Notes: generated from the sequence alone by a model not told the origin. A stretch of 64,000 nt of DNA from Candidatus Competibacter phosphatis (GCF_012939995.1 NZ_SPMZ01000004.1:1-64000), one strand, 5' to 3'; numbered from the stretch's first letter, positions 22,124 to 31,686 are shown. A program made the numbers and translations.

Positions 22124-23107
22124 GTGTCGAGTCAGGACCAGCAAATCATGTTCGTGTTTCCGGGGCAAGGTTCCCAGTATGTCGGGATGGGCAGCGACCT
22201 GATCCGCGATTTTCCGGTGGCCCAACGGCTTTACCAGCAGGCCAACGATATCCTCGGTTACGACCTCCTCAAACTCTGCCTGGAGGGGCCAGAAGACGAT
22301 CTGCGGCTGACCCGCCATACCCAACCCGCCCTGCTGGTCCACTCGCTGGCTTGCCTGGAAATCTTCCGCGAACTGACCGACAACCAAGTACAACCGGTCC
22401 TGACCGCCGGCCATAGCCTCGGCGAATATTGCGCCCTGGTCGCCGCCGGCACCCTGAGCTTCGAAACCGCCCTGGAGTTGGTGCGGAAACGGGGAGAGTT
22501 CATGGGTACTTACGGTGCCGGGGAAATGTTGGCCTTCCCATTGCACCTCGACAATATCCACCCATTGGCGGAGAAGCATTACTGCGTCATTTCCGCCCGC
22601 AACCTGCTCGACCAGACCGTGGTCGGCGGTCTCACCGACGATCTGGACCGACTGACCACCGAGGCCCACGCCCAATTCCCGCGCAAGCGACCGACCCGGT
22701 TGAAGACCGAAGGCGCCTTCCACACCTTCCATATGATCACCGCCGCCCTGCACTTCCGCCCGGTCCTGGACGCCGCCGAAATGAGCGCGCCGACCGTCCG
22801 CGTGCTGTCCAACTATACCGGCACCTATCACGATCCCGACCCCGCCGCCATCAAGACCCGGCTGTTCTTCCAACTGTTCCATCCGGTCCACTGGATCGAC
22901 AACCTGGAAGCCGCCTTCCATGACGGTATCACCACGATCGTCGAATTCGGCGGTGGGCTGGGCACCGGCGCCGCGCCGGAGGACAAGCGCCCCAACCTGG
23001 AAAGCATGATCAAGAAAGCGCTGCGCGGCTCCGACTTCAGTGCCCACTACCACGCCGCCATCAACAGCCAGACCTTGCGGGAAACCGCAATGGCCCTGCA
23101 ATCATGA
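22124..23107 (+). CDS. fabD: malonyl-CoA:ACP transacylase-like protein
   Basis: This acyltransferase-fold protein is about 327 residues. [14 protein letters not shown] at the start, the nucleophile elbow [16 protein letters not shown] (Ser) and [10 protein letters not shown] (catalytic His region) identify the FabD/AT family, which loads malonyl groups onto acyl carrier protein. The start is taken as GTG at 22124 because ACAGGAG lies nine bases upstream. No fab genes or ACP are nearby; instead it precedes a small ORF and the methylmalonyl-CoA decarboxylase operon. It may be a stand-alone transacylase rather than the housekeeping FabD, possibly with altered acyl-CoA choice. Confidence 0.8.
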   Translation: MSSQDQQIMFVFPGQGSQYVGMGSDLIRDFPVAQRLYQQANDILGYDLLKLCLEGPEDDLRLTRHTQPALLVHSLACLEIFRELTDNQVQPVLTAGHSLGEYCALVAAGTLSFETALELVRKRGEFMGTYGAGEMLAFPLHLDNIHPLAEKHYCVISARNLLDQTVVGGLTDDLDRLTTEAHAQFPRKRPTRLKTEGAFHTFHMITAALHFRPVLDAAEMSAPTVRVLSNYTGTYHDPDPAAIKTRLFFQLFHPVHWIDNLEAAFHDGITTIVEFGGGLGTGAAPEDKRPNLESMIKKALRGSDFSAHYHAAINSQTLRETAMALQS

Positions 23108-23292
23108 TGCACCGCGCCGCCGCCCACGCCCAACGTACCCGCCGCCTCCTCGGCCAGGAAGCGATGAAGCGCGTCCACCGCCGCAGCGAACTGATTCGGT
23201 ACATCGCGGAGGATACCGTGGCCTCCACCCAACCGACACCCGACTCCGAACCGCTGACCAAGGACCGCAAAACCACCGAACCTCTGGTCTAA
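23104..23292 (+). CDS. small hypothetical protein coupled to the fabD-like gene
   Basis: This 62-residue basic protein begins [17 protein letters not shown]. Its ATG overlaps the fabD-like stop (ATGA), and codon third positions are GC-rich like the neighbours, which favours real translation. The N-terminal half is Arg/His-rich and the C-terminal half acidic and Pro/Thr-rich. No family is recognised. It could be a chance frame extending from the end of the upstream gene. Confidence 0.45.
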   Translation: MMHRAAAHAQRTRRLLGQEAMKRVHRRSELIRYIAEDTVASTQPTPDSEPLTKDRKTTEPLV

Positions 23293-23610
23293 CTGTGCCC
23301 CAGCGTGCTCCGCCCGCATTTTCCGGGGACAAAAGGATCACGCCGATGTCCATGACCTTTCGCAAAAGCCCATGGACGGCTATCGCGTTTATTCGGATTT
23401 CGGCTACCCTTAGGCAGAAGTTGAGAATGGTGGTCTGGTATAGGTGGGCGTTACCCTTTCCGCCCATCGTTTACCGCTCCGCTGAAATCATTGTTCCCCC
23501 GCACCTATAAATCCATAAGTCAGCCTGCTTCCCCGTATGCGGGCCAGTGGGGGAAAGTTTGTTGCTTGTCCGTTTGCCGACCAACTCGAACACCATGTGA
23601 GGTGAGGATC
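23293..23610. other. intergenic region ahead of mmdADCB, no gene seen
   Basis: 318 bases without a convincing frame on either strand. It should hold the mmd promoter, but no clear -35/-10 pair, operator or riboswitch could be picked out. GAGGTGAGG at 23600-23608 is the mmdA ribosome binding site. Confidence 0.5.
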
Positions 23611-25161
23611 ATGCTCTCCGAGAAACAGCTCGATATTTTGCGGGAACGCCGCGCCAAGGTCCTAGCGGGCGGTGGCGAGGACAAACTCCAGGAACGGCAC
23701 GCCAAGGGATTGATGGGCGCCCGCGAGCGGCTGCTGGCCCTGTTCCAACCGGACACCTTCCAGGAAATCGCCACCCATGCCAAGCACGCCGCCAAGCACT
23801 TTGGCCTGGCCGACAAGGAACTCCCTTCCGACGGGGTGATCGTCGGTACCGGGTTCGTGGATGGCCGGCCGGTCGCGGCGTTCAGCCAGGACTTCACGGT
23901 GATGGGCGGCACGCTGGGGAAGATGCACGCCAAGAAGATCGTGCAATCCATGCAACTGGCCCTGAAAATCGGCGCTCCCGTGGTCGCCTTCAAGGATTCC
24001 GCCGGCGCCCGCATCCAGGAAGCGGTGGACGCACTGTCCGGTTACGGCGAGGTGTTCTACAACAACGTCCTGCTATCGGGCGTCGTGCCACAGATCGCCA
24101 TCATCGCCGGCCCTTGCGCCGGCGGCGCGTCGTATTCGCCGGCGCTGATGGATTTCATCATCATGACCAAGCAGAACGCCTACATGTTCATCACCGGCCC
24201 GGAGGTGATCAAGGCGGTCACCGGCCGCACCACCAGCCTGGACGAGGTCGGCAGCGCCCAGATGCACGCCACGGTCAGCGGCAACGTCCACTTCGTCGCC
24301 GATGATGATCGCCATGCCATCCAGATCGCCAAGGCGTTGTTGAGCTACATGCCGTCTAACAATACCGAGGATCCACCGCATCAACCCTACCCTGACCTCG
24401 ATCTGTCTTCGGACGAAGGCATCAACGACCTGATCCCCGATACGTCCTCGGAACCCATGGACGTGCAACCCATCATCAAGCGACTGGTCGATAACGGCCA
24501 ATTCCTGGAAGTCCATGCGGGCTGGGCCGGTAACATCGTGGTGGGCTTCGCCCGCATTCAGGGTACCGTGGTCGGCATCCTCGCCAATCAGTCGCTGGTC
24601 AGGGCCGGAGCGATGGACATCGACGCTTCCGACAAGGGCGCCCGATTCATCCGTTTCTGCAATGCCTTCAACATCCCGCTGGTGACGCTGGTGGATGTGC
24701 CCGGCTTCCTGCCCGGCATCGAACAGGAGCGCGGCGGCATCATTCGCCATGGCGCCAAGATGCTCTACACCTACGCATCGGCCACCGTGCCCAAGATCAC
24801 CATCATCCTGCGCAAGGCTTATGGCGGTTCCTACCTGGCCATGTGCGCCCAAGAGATGGGCGCCGATCTGGTATTTGCCTGGCCAACCGCCGAAATCGCG
24901 GTGATGGGCGCGGAAGGCGCGGTCAACATCCTCTACCGCGGCGAACTCAAGGCCGCCGAGGACCGCAAGGCCAAGGCAACCGAACTGGCGGCCGAATACC
25001 GGGCCAAGTTCGCCTCGCCCTATATGTCAGCCTCGCGCGGCTACATCACCGATGTGATCGAGCCCGCCGACACCCGGGCCACCATCGCCTTGTCGCTGCG
25101 CAAGTTGCTGAGCAAACGTGAATTGCGCCCGTCCAAGAAGCATGGTTGCATCCCGCTCTGA
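23611..25161 (+). CDS. mmdA: methylmalonyl-CoA decarboxylase alpha subunit (carboxyltransferase)
   Basis: MmdA is the cytosolic carboxyltransferase that moves CO2 from (S)-methylmalonyl-CoA to protein-bound biotin. It belongs to the acyl-CoA carboxylase beta family: DSAGARIQEAVDALSGYGEV (first oxyanion region), GPCAGGASYSPALMDF, LVDVPGFLPGIEQE and GGSYLAMCAQ. The 516 residues from the ATG at 23611 fit; GAGGTGAGG immediately upstream fixes the start. PccB of propionyl-CoA carboxylase is similar, but the genes that follow (OadG-like, biotin carrier, membrane beta subunit) mark this as the sodium-pumping decarboxylase. No biotin carboxylase gene is present in the window. Confidence 0.93.
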   Translation: MLSEKQLDILRERRAKVLAGGGEDKLQERHAKGLMGARERLLALFQPDTFQEIATHAKHAAKHFGLADKELPSDGVIVGTGFVDGRPVAAFSQDFTVMGGTLGKMHAKKIVQSMQLALKIGAPVVAFKDSAGARIQEAVDALSGYGEVFYNNVLLSGVVPQIAIIAGPCAGGASYSPALMDFIIMTKQNAYMFITGPEVIKAVTGRTTSLDEVGSAQMHATVSGNVHFVADDDRHAIQIAKALLSYMPSNNTEDPPHQPYPDLDLSSDEGINDLIPDTSSEPMDVQPIIKRLVDNGQFLEVHAGWAGNIVVGFARIQGTVVGILANQSLVRAGAMDIDASDKGARFIRFCNAFNIPLVTLVDVPGFLPGIEQERGGIIRHGAKMLYTYASATVPKITIILRKAYGGSYLAMCAQEMGADLVFAWPTAEIAVMGAEGAVNILYRGELKAAEDRKAKATELAAEYRAKFASPYMSASRGYITDVIEPADTRATIALSLRKLLSKRELRPSKKHGCIPL

Positions 25162-25227
25162 ACCCTGTCCGACAACCGGCTCGGGCCGGTTCGGACCGCC
25201 ACAACCCAACTTAACGGGAATCCACCG

Positions 25228-25575
25228 ATGAAGACCTACACCACGATGGACGCCATTGGCGACATCTTCGTGATCTACGGCATCGTGATCGTCGTCTCGA
25301 TGTTGGTCGCCGTGGTCATCCGCGGCATCGTCTGGGCACTGTCGCGCAGCCCGGCTCAGGAGGCACCCAAGGCGCCGGCCAAACCCGCGCCGGCCTTGCA
25401 ACCGGCGGTTGTTGAGGGCGTGCCACAGGAACACCTGGCCGTGATTACCGCGACGATAGCCGCCATGCTCGGTGCCCACCGTATCGTACACATCGAAACG
25501 CCGGGACGCGGCTACAGTTGGACCGCCGAGGCGCGCACGGTCCATCACACGTCCCACACCCCGCACAAGCCCTGA
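25228..25575 (+). CDS. mmdD: Na+-translocating decarboxylase delta/OadG-like subunit
   Basis: A 115-residue protein with one N-terminal membrane segment (VIYGIVIVVSMLVAVVIRGI), an Ala/Pro-rich linker (KAPAKPAPALQPA) and a short C-terminal domain (PQEHLAVITATIAAMLGAHR). This is the layout of OadG/MmdD, which assembles the carboxyltransferase on the membrane. It is the second gene of the operon, 66 bases after mmdA, with ACGGGAAT before the ATG. The C-terminal His residues (VHHTSHTPH) recall the metal-binding tail of OadG proteins. Confidence 0.85.
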   Translation: MKTYTTMDAIGDIFVIYGIVIVVSMLVAVVIRGIVWALSRSPAQEAPKAPAKPAPALQPAVVEGVPQEHLAVITATIAAMLGAHRIVHIETPGRGYSWTAEARTVHHTSHTPHKP

Positions 25576-25614
25576 ATTCATCGTTTTTTTTCTTCCCTTG
25601 CGAGCGTACCCAAA

Positions 25615-26019
25615 ATGGAAAAGAAATTTCGCATCACCGTCGAAGGCAAGCAGTACATCGTCGCGGTCGAGGACATCACCACCGGCGGCACTCAAGGTAT
25701 TTATCCGGAACCGGGCAGCATGAACATTGCCCCGCAACCGGCGGCGCCAGTCCCCACCGCCCCCGCACCGGCGGCATCCGCCTCCCCGGCAGCGGCGGCG
25801 GCAGGCCCGGGCGACGAAGTCGCGCCGCTGGGCGGCGTCGTGCAGACGGTGCACGTCAGCGTCGGGCAGGTGGTCAACGAGGGCGATAAACTGATCTCGC
25901 TGGAAGCCATGAAGATGGTTACCCATGTGGTCGCCCAACGCGGCGGTAAGGTGACCAGCATCGCGGTCAAGCCGGGAGATCCGGTGGATGCGGGGCAGGT
26001 ATTGCTGAGCATTGGCTAA
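25615..26019 (+). CDS. mmdC: biotin carboxyl carrier subunit of methylmalonyl-CoA decarboxylase
   Basis: MmdC carries biotin between the carboxyltransferase and the membrane decarboxylase. The 134 residues comprise a short N-terminal beta region (KKFRITVEGKQYIVAVED), an Ala/Pro-rich flexible linker (residues 38-65) and a biotinyl domain with the EAMKM motif; Lys100 is the expected biotinylation site. It lies 39 bases after mmdD and 18 before mmdB. Linker and domain sizes match gamma subunits of sodium-pump decarboxylases. Confidence 0.93.
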   Translation: MEKKFRITVEGKQYIVAVEDITTGGTQGIYPEPGSMNIAPQPAAPVPTAPAPAASASPAAAAAGPGDEVAPLGGVVQTVHVSVGQVVNEGDKLISLEAMKMVTHVVAQRGGKVTSIAVKPGDPVDAGQVLLSIG

Positions 26020-26037
26020 GGCCGGGAGTGTTCCGTT

Positions 26038-27300
26038 ATGGAATCCCTCAATGTACTTGATATCTTCCAGGGCATTAGCACCCTGGTTCAAGGCTTTTCC
26101 ACCGACCCCAAGATCGCCTTCGGCCGTATCTTTCTGATGGCGTTGGGGGTTGTGTTGCTCTATCTGGGCCGCAAAGGGGTACTGGAAGCCCTGCTGATGA
26201 TCCCGATGGGCTTGGGCATGGCCACCATTAATGCGGGGGTGATGTTCTTCTCCGCCTACGACCCGGCAACCGGCATGAACGTCGTCGCCGGCCAAGCGGC
26301 GCAGCAGATGCCCGGCACGCTGTTCGTCGCGCCGCTGGCCTCGGATACCACCGCGCTGGTGAACATCCTCCAGATCAACTGGCTGCAACCGATCTACACC
26401 TTCATGTTCAGCAACGGTCTGATCGCCTGCCTAGTGTTCATGGGCATCGGCTCCCTGCTGGACGTGGGCTTCGTGATGGCCCGTCCGTTCCAGAGCATGT
26501 TCGTCGCCCTGTTCGCGGAGCTGGGTACAGTCTTCGTGTTCCCGATCGCCGTGGCGCTGGGTCTGACGCCCGGTCAGGCGGCGGCAGTATCGACCATCGG
26601 CGGCGCCGACGGACCCATGGTGCTGTTTACTTCGCTGCAGTTGGCGCGGGATCTATTCGTGCCGATCACTGTGGTGGCCTATCTGTATCTGGGGCTGACC
26701 TACGGCGGGTATCCGTACCTGATCAAGCTGCTGATCCCCGAACGGCTACGTCGCCTGCCCATGCCGATGGAGAAGACCAAGCCGATCACGTCCAACCAAA
26801 AGCTGGTGTTCGCCGTGATCGCCTGCGTACTGCTCAGCCTGTTGTTTCCGGTCGCCTCGCCGCTGTTCCTGTCGCTGTTTATCGGCGTGGTGGTTCGTGA
26901 AAGCGAACTCACCTACTTCTTTGAACTGTTCTCGAACACGGTGTTGTACAGCGCGACATTCTTTCTGGGGCTGCTGCTGGGAGTTCTGTGCGAAGCCGGC
27001 ACCATCCTGAATCCGGTGGTATTGAAACTGCTGGTGCTGGGCATTCTGGCACTGCTGATTTCCGGCATTGGCGGTATTCTGGGCGGTTATGCGATGTACT
27101 ATCTGTCCGGTAAGAAGTACAACCCGGTGACCGGCATCGCCGGGGTGAGCTGCGTGCCCACCTGCGCCAAGGTAGCGCAGAAATCGGTCGGACCCGGTGT
27201 TGTCGTCCTGCCGCACGCGCTTGGCGCAAGCATCAGTGGCGTCATCACCAGCGCCATCTTCGCGGCGACCTTCATCGCCCTGCTGTTGCCGAAAGGTTGA
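26038..27300 (+). CDS. mmdB: methylmalonyl-CoA decarboxylase beta subunit (Na+ pump)
   Basis: This is the integral membrane subunit that decarboxylates carboxybiotin and exports Na+. It has 420 residues with about ten hydrophobic segments. Conserved features include the GADGPMVLFTS segment in the middle (the Asp region implicated in Na+ binding in OadB), NPLILLG-like GIGSLLDVGFVMARP, and the C-terminal GVSCVPTCAKVAQK. It closes the mmdADCB operon and is followed by a hairpin. Running forward, the complex would convert the free energy of methylmalonyl-CoA decarboxylation into a sodium gradient while giving propionyl-CoA. Confidence 0.93.
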   Translation: MESLNVLDIFQGISTLVQGFSTDPKIAFGRIFLMALGVVLLYLGRKGVLEALLMIPMGLGMATINAGVMFFSAYDPATGMNVVAGQAAQQMPGTLFVAPLASDTTALVNILQINWLQPIYTFMFSNGLIACLVFMGIGSLLDVGFVMARPFQSMFVALFAELGTVFVFPIAVALGLTPGQAAAVSTIGGADGPMVLFTSLQLARDLFVPITVVAYLYLGLTYGGYPYLIKLLIPERLRRLPMPMEKTKPITSNQKLVFAVIACVLLSLLFPVASPLFLSLFIGVVVRESELTYFFELFSNTVLYSATFFLGLLLGVLCEAGTILNPVVLKLLVLGILALLISGIGGILGGYAMYYLSGKKYNPVTGIAGVSCVPTCAKVAQKSVGPGVVVLPHALGASISGVITSAIFAATFIALLLPKG

Positions 27301-27309
27301 TTCCCAACC

Positions 27310-27345
27310 CGGCGGGCAGCCTGGATGCAGCCCGCCGCTTTCCAT
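27310..27345 (+). terminator. hairpin after mmdB
   Basis: CGGCGGGC (27310-27317) / GCCCGCCG (27330-27337) is an 8-bp perfect stem with a 12-base loop, starting nine bases after the mmdB stop and followed by CTTTCC. The T-run is short, so termination may be partial. Confidence 0.5.
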
Positions 27346-27378
27346 TTCCGGCTTCCCTCCGTCGCTCGATCATAGTGG

Positions 27379-27855
27379 CTACTCGAACGCTTCCTGCAGT
27401 AGCCGTTCCATGATTTCGCCCCAACGCTGCCTGGAACGCTGCTGCCAGAACCGGGCATCGGATCGGCAATCGAATTTCTGCTTGTAGATGGCCAGTGCCG
27501 TAACCAGCAACGCCAACACGAACGCCAAACCCGCATTCTGGAACCCGGCGAAAGGCAAGGCCAACCAAGTGAACACACTCAGTCCCGCAATCCATCCCCA
27601 GGGAATGAACAAGCAGTAATCGACCTCGAAGCGGTTTCCGTCACGGCGAACGGATACTTTCATCGGCCAATCGTCTTGTAGCAGATAAGCCCGTCGCCGC
27701 AAATCCAGCCGATCATCCCGTTCACTGGTAACCGTAAACCCCTTCAGCAGCAAGGCCGCGCGGAATTTTTTGAATCGCACGTCATCACCCCGCCCCGTCG
27801 CTCGGGTCACCCGACCTAAATGCCGAATGGTCAGTTCAATTGATTCCGCCTTCAC
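27379..27855 (-). CDS. hypothetical membrane protein
   Basis: A 158-residue protein I do not recognise. Residues 1-80 are basic and polar. Two hydrophobic stretches follow (IPWGWIAGLSVFTWLALPF and AGLAFVLALLVTALAIY), separated by a short turn, and then a charged C-terminal tail (RSDARFWQQRSRQRW). It looks like a two-pass membrane protein with both long ends on the same side. It lies seven bases after the stop of the quinone-oxidoreductase-like gene on the same strand, so the two may be co-transcribed. Confidence 0.6.
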   Translation of the reverse strand: MKAESIELTIRHLGRVTRATGRGDDVRFKKFRAALLLKGFTVTSERDDRLDLRRRAYLLQDDWPMKVSVRRDGNRFEVDYCLFIPWGWIAGLSVFTWLALPFAGFQNAGLAFVLALLVTALAIYKQKFDCRSDARFWQQRSRQRWGEIMERLLQEAFE

Positions 27856-27861
27856 GCGCGT

Positions 27862-28839
27862 TCAATCCACACTGATGACCACCTTGCCGGTGGACTTGCG
27901 CGCGACCACCCGATCCAGGGCGTCGGTCGCCCGATCCAGGGCATAGATCGCCGACACGTAAGGCTGGAGCGCTCCCTCCAGATACCACTGCAGAAGAATC
28001 TGGAAGCTTTCCGTCATCACTCGTGGGTTGAGCTCGGCGTAGGCCGGCCAATTGAGACCGATGACATCGACGTTCTTGACCAGCAAATGATTGGCGGGGA
28101 TCTGCGGCACGGTGCCGCCGGCAAAACCAATGACCAGAATCCGTCCCTCGAAAGCAATGCTGCGCAGCGAGGCGGTGAACAACTCGCCGCCGACCGGATC
28201 GTACACCACATCCGCGCCACGGCCATCGGTCAGCTCCTTGATCCGCGCTCGTACGTCCTCGCGGCCGACATCGATCAAATGGTCCGCCCCGTGTTCGGCC
28301 GCCACCGCCAGTTTTTCAGTACCGCTGGCGGTGGCGATGACCGTCGCGCCCAGCCGCTTGCCGATGGCCACCGCTGTCAATCCCACCCCACCACCGGCAC
28401 CATGCACCACCAGCGTCTCGCCGGCTTGCAAGCGCGCCCGATGCCACAACGCCATATGCGAGGTGCCGAACACCACTGGAAATGCCGCGCCATGCGCATC
28501 CGGCATCGCCGCCGGCATGGCCACGCAGCGGCTGGCGCTCGCCACCACCTGCTCGGCATAACCCCCATGAGGCGTCATGGCGATGACCCGGTCGCCGACC
28601 GCCAACCCTTCGACTCCGGCGCCCAACTCCAGCACCTCGCCCGCCACCTCGAAACCGGGGCTGAACGGCGGCTTTGGCTGCGCTTGATATTGGCCGCGGG
28701 TGATCAGACTATCGGCGAAATTGACCCCACAGGCCCGCACTCGTATCCGTACCTGACCGGAACCGGGACGCGGCTCCGGCACGTCCTCCAACCGCAGCGC
28801 GGCGGGTCCAGTCAATTCATGGCAAACAATGGCTTTCAT
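27862..28839 (-). CDS. zinc-free MDR oxidoreductase (quinone reductase-like)
   Basis: A 325-residue medium-chain dehydrogenase/reductase of the NADPH:quinone oxidoreductase branch. The GroES-like domain (residues 1-120) ends in GYAEQVVASASRC. The Rossmann domain has HGAGGGVGLTAVAIGKRLGA for NADPH binding, and the C-terminus has GKVVISVD. No catalytic-zinc Cys/His set is seen. It lies just downstream of the ccr terminator on the same strand. Proximity to the ethylmalonyl-CoA genes suggests an enoyl-CoA or related substrate, but annotations in this family are unreliable. Confidence 0.8.
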   Translation of the reverse strand: MKAIVCHELTGPAALRLEDVPEPRPGSGQVRIRVRACGVNFADSLITRGQYQAQPKPPFSPGFEVAGEVLELGAGVEGLAVGDRVIAMTPHGGYAEQVVASASRCVAMPAAMPDAHGAAFPVVFGTSHMALWHRARLQAGETLVVHGAGGGVGLTAVAIGKRLGATVIATASGTEKLAVAAEHGADHLIDVGREDVRARIKELTDGRGADVVYDPVGGELFTASLRSIAFEGRILVIGFAGGTVPQIPANHLLVKNVDVIGLNWPAYAELNPRVMTESFQILLQWYLEGALQPYVSAIYALDRATDALDRVVARKSTGKVVISVD

Positions 28840-28862
28840 GGTCGGCTCCCAAACCGTTCCAG

Positions 28863-28897
28863 AAAAAAAACGGGGGCGCCGACGCGCCCCCGTTTTT
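28863..28897 (-). terminator. strong rho-independent terminator after ccr
   Basis: CGGGGGCGC (28871-28879) / GCGCCCCCG (28884-28892) with a CGAC loop is followed on the minus strand by TTTTTTTT. It lies 12 bases after the ccr stop and ends the ecm-meaB-ccr unit. Confidence 0.9.
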
Positions 28898-28904
28898 CGT
28901 CGGT

Positions 28905-30656
28905 TTACGCCCCGATGAGTTTACGGACCACGTCGGTCATGGAGATCACGCCGGTGGGCTGATCGTTTTCGGTGACCACCAAGCGATGCATGCGCCGACT
29001 GGTCATCAGGCTGACCGCCTCGCTCAAGAGCATTTCCGCATCGCAAGTGGCGCAACCGGGCGTCATGATGGCGCCGGCCAACAAGGCCCGCGCTTCCTCG
29101 GGACTGCGGCCCTGGCGGGCCAGCACCAGATCGGTTTGCGACACCACGCCGGTCGCCTTACCTCCATCCATGACCACCACGGCGTGGATCTCCTTGTCGA
29201 TCATCAGCTTCGCCACCTGGGCGATGGTGTCGTCGGGCGCGCAGGCGATGATGCCGCGATGCATCAAGTCTTTCACTCTCGTGCCGTCGTCGGCGATGGT
29301 GATGGCTTCGGCCTCGGCGATGCTGGGCAGGGGTTCGGACATCGGGTAAGGATGCGGCGTGGTATGCACATCGCCCTTGGGCAGAGTGGGATGCACAATG
29401 GCGACCGGCGGTTGGCCGCTGGCGCCCTGGCCAAATTCAGTCGCGCCGACCAGCACCGCCATGTTGCCGTGAGGATGCTTGTTTTCGTACATCAGTTGAT
29501 GAGCGACCGGGATTTCCTCGTAAGTGAAGGCCCGCGATAGGCAGGGATCGAGCAGGCCGCGCAGCGCCAGTTCGTTCATCTGATTGGATTGCTCGGTGTT
29601 GGCGAAGTGCGAGCCTTGCAACCGTTTTTGCCGCATCCACAGGTAGCGCAGATCGACCGTGGCGTTGTAACCGGTGGTGCCGGCGCAGACCACGACCATG
29701 CCGCCAGTTTCGCAGACGAAGATCGAGGTGGGAATGGTGGTTTCGCCCGGATGCTCGAACACCAGGTTGGGCGCCCGCTTTTCGCCCAGCACTTCCCAGA
29801 TCTTGGCGCCGAAGGCTCGCACGCCTTTCATCCATTTGGCGTAACCGGCATTGTCCTTCCAGTGCGGCAACATGCCCCAGTGGTCGAATTCGTTGCGGTT
29901 GATGCAGCCTTTGGCGCCGAGCTTCATGCAGTAGTCGAATTTGTCTTCGCCGGAGACCATGGCCACCGAGGTCGCTCCAGCGGCTTTGACGATTTGAATG
30001 GCCATGGATCCCAGGCCACCGGCGCCGCCCCAGATCAAGGCGACATCCCCTTTCTTGATGGCGTTGGCGCCCCAGCCGTGCAGCATGCGCCAGGCGGTGG
30101 CCGCAACCAGGGTGTAGGATGCGGCTTCTTCCCAGTTCATGTGCTTGGGCTTGGGCATGCATTGCTGGGCCTGGACCTTGGTGAATTGGGCGAAGCTGCC
30201 CCAGTTGGTTTCGTAACCCCAGATGCGGAAGGTCGGCGAGTACATGGGATCACCGCCGCTCTTGACCCAAGCACAGTCGCGGCTGTATTGGCCGCAGTGC
30301 ATCACGACTTCGTCGCCCACCTGGACGTTGGTCACGTCCTTACCGACTTTGTAGACGATGCCGGAGGCGTCGCTGCCGCCGATGTGGAAGTCTTCGGGTT
30401 CGCCGGCTTTGTTGCGGGCGCCGATGACGTTGACTGGAATACCGAGTCCGGCCCAGACGTTGTTGTAGTTGATGCCGGCCGCCATGACGTAGACCAGTAC
30501 TTCGTCGTCGGCGATCGGCGGGACATTCACCACTTCCTGCTGGAACGCTTCGGTCGGCTTGCCAAACCGTTCCGCCCGGATCAGCCAGGCGTGCATCTTT
30601 TCGGGAATTTCACCCAAGGGAGGCATTTCACCTAAGTCGTATAGTTCTTTGGCCAT
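28905..30656 (-). CDS. ccr: crotonyl-CoA carboxylase/reductase fused to a C-terminal CBS-domain pair
   Basis: Ccr reductively carboxylates crotonyl-CoA with NADPH and CO2 to (2S)-ethylmalonyl-CoA, the key step of the ethylmalonyl-CoA pathway. The core (about residues 1-405) closely follows alphaproteobacterial Ccr: [37 protein letters not shown] (NADPH), FEHPGE and QGSHFAN, where the CO2-pocket Asn, Glu and His lie. Known Ccr proteins end near 430-450 residues. Here a Pro-rich linker (406-460) leads to two CBS motifs, VKDLMHRG...GVVSQTDLV (about 461-513) and AGAIMTPG...GVISMTDVV (about 527-581). CBS pairs usually sense adenylates, which suggests allosteric control. The ATG at 30656 is chosen because GAGAGGAA lies about ten bases upstream; a longer in-frame start has no such site. 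Confidence 0.93.
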   Translation of the reverse strand: MAKELYDLGEMPPLGEIPEKMHAWLIRAERFGKPTEAFQQEVVNVPPIADDEVLVYVMAAGINYNNVWAGLGIPVNVIGARNKAGEPEDFHIGGSDASGIVYKVGKDVTNVQVGDEVVMHCGQYSRDCAWVKSGGDPMYSPTFRIWGYETNWGSFAQFTKVQAQQCMPKPKHMNWEEAASYTLVAATAWRMLHGWGANAIKKGDVALIWGGAGGLGSMAIQIVKAAGATSVAMVSGEDKFDYCMKLGAKGCINRNEFDHWGMLPHWKDNAGYAKWMKGVRAFGAKIWEVLGEKRAPNLVFEHPGETTIPTSIFVCETGGMVVVCAGTTGYNATVDLRYLWMRQKRLQGSHFANTEQSNQMNELALRGLLDPCLSRAFTYEEIPVAHQLMYENKHPHGNMAVLVGATEFGQGASGQPPVAIVHPTLPKGDVHTTPHPYPMSEPLPSIAEAEAITIADDGTRVKDLMHRGIIACAPDDTIAQVAKLMIDKEIHAVVVMDGGKATGVVSQTDLVLARQGRSPEEARALLAGAIMTPGCATCDAEMLLSEAVSLMTSRRMHRLVVTENDQPTGVISMTDVVRKLIGA

Positions 30657-30705
30657 GTTTGCTGTATTCCTCTCTGTTGGGGTTGTTTGTTCGAAGATCG
30701 AATCA

Positions 30706-31686
30706 TCAGAAACCAGAAACCACTCGAACGCGCAAATCTTCATAAGCGGCGATCGGCGAGCGACGCGGCGAGTGGGTCAATTCCGTGAACAGGGCGCTTT
30801 CGCCACCCAGCAGACCGATGCCATGGCGGCCGAATTCTTCGCGCAAGTGCTTGACCAGCCATTCCGCCTGACAGCGCTGGCGGCGAGCGGTGAATTGTCC
30901 TCGCTCCAGTAGCCAGCGCCGGTGCCCGTCCAGGGCGTCGGCCAGTGATTCGATGCCACTGCCCAATGCGGCGCTGGCCGATAAAGCCGGCGCCTGCCAG
31001 CCTTCGGCATCGGTTCGTCGTCCCAGCGTGGTTTTCAATTCGGATAAGGTTTTGCGCGCGGCCATGCCGATGTCTTCCTTGTTGACCACGATCACATGCG
31101 GCACTTCCATGATGCCGGCCTTGAGAAACTGAATGCTGTCGCCGGAAGCCGGCTGGGCGACGAAGCAGGTGGTGTCGGTCATCTTGGACACGTCGATCTC
31201 TTTCTGCCCGACCCCCACCGTCTCCACCAGCACGATATCGAACGCCGCCAGCATCGCCAGACTCATCGGCCAAACCTCGGCGCTGAGGCCACCAAACTCG
31301 CCGCGACAGGCCAGCGAACGGATGAACACCTCGCGGTCGGCGCCGCTGGCGTGCATCCGCAGCCGATCGCCCAACAGCGCGCCGCCGCTGATCGGGCTGG
31401 ATGGGTCCACCGCCAGGATGGCGACCTTCAAGCCGCGTCGCCGCCAGACCTGGATCAGGGCGGCGGTCAGCGAGGATTTACCTGCGCCCGGCGGACCGGT
31501 GATACCGATCAGATGGCCACCGGTATCCAGCTTCTCCGCAGGCAGTGCGTCCAGAAAAGCCGCCGCGCACTGGCGAGCCGCCGGCCGCCGGTCGTCCAGT
31601 AGATTCAATGCCTGGGCCAACGCCAACCGGTCTCGGGCGCTGACCGCAGATGCCAACGCCGTTGGGTCGGGAAGCGCCGGGATCAT
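30706..31686 (-). CDS. meaB: MeaB-type GTPase paired with ethylmalonyl-CoA mutase
   Basis: A second MeaB/ArgK GTPase of 326 residues. It has Walker [41 protein letters not shown] and VNKEDIG (guanine specificity). Its ATG overlaps the ecm stop codon (ATGA), so the two proteins are translationally coupled and probably act together: the G protein guards cobalamin loading of Ecm. It precedes ccr by 49 bases in the same operon. It is shorter than the meaB at 15573, lacking that protein's roughly 40-residue N-terminal extension, and differs in the Walker A and switch sequences, so the two paralogues are likely specialised. Confidence 0.9.
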   Translation of the reverse strand: MIPALPDPTALASAVSARDRLALAQALNLLDDRRPAARQCAAAFLDALPAEKLDTGGHLIGITGPPGAGKSSLTAALIQVWRRRGLKVAILAVDPSSPISGGALLGDRLRMHASGADREVFIRSLACRGEFGGLSAEVWPMSLAMLAAFDIVLVETVGVGQKEIDVSKMTDTTCFVAQPASGDSIQFLKAGIMEVPHVIVVNKEDIGMAARKTLSELKTTLGRRTDAEGWQAPALSASAALGSGIESLADALDGHRRWLLERGQFTARRQRCQAEWLVKHLREEFGRHGIGLLGGESALFTELTHSPRRSPIAAYEDLRVRVVSGF

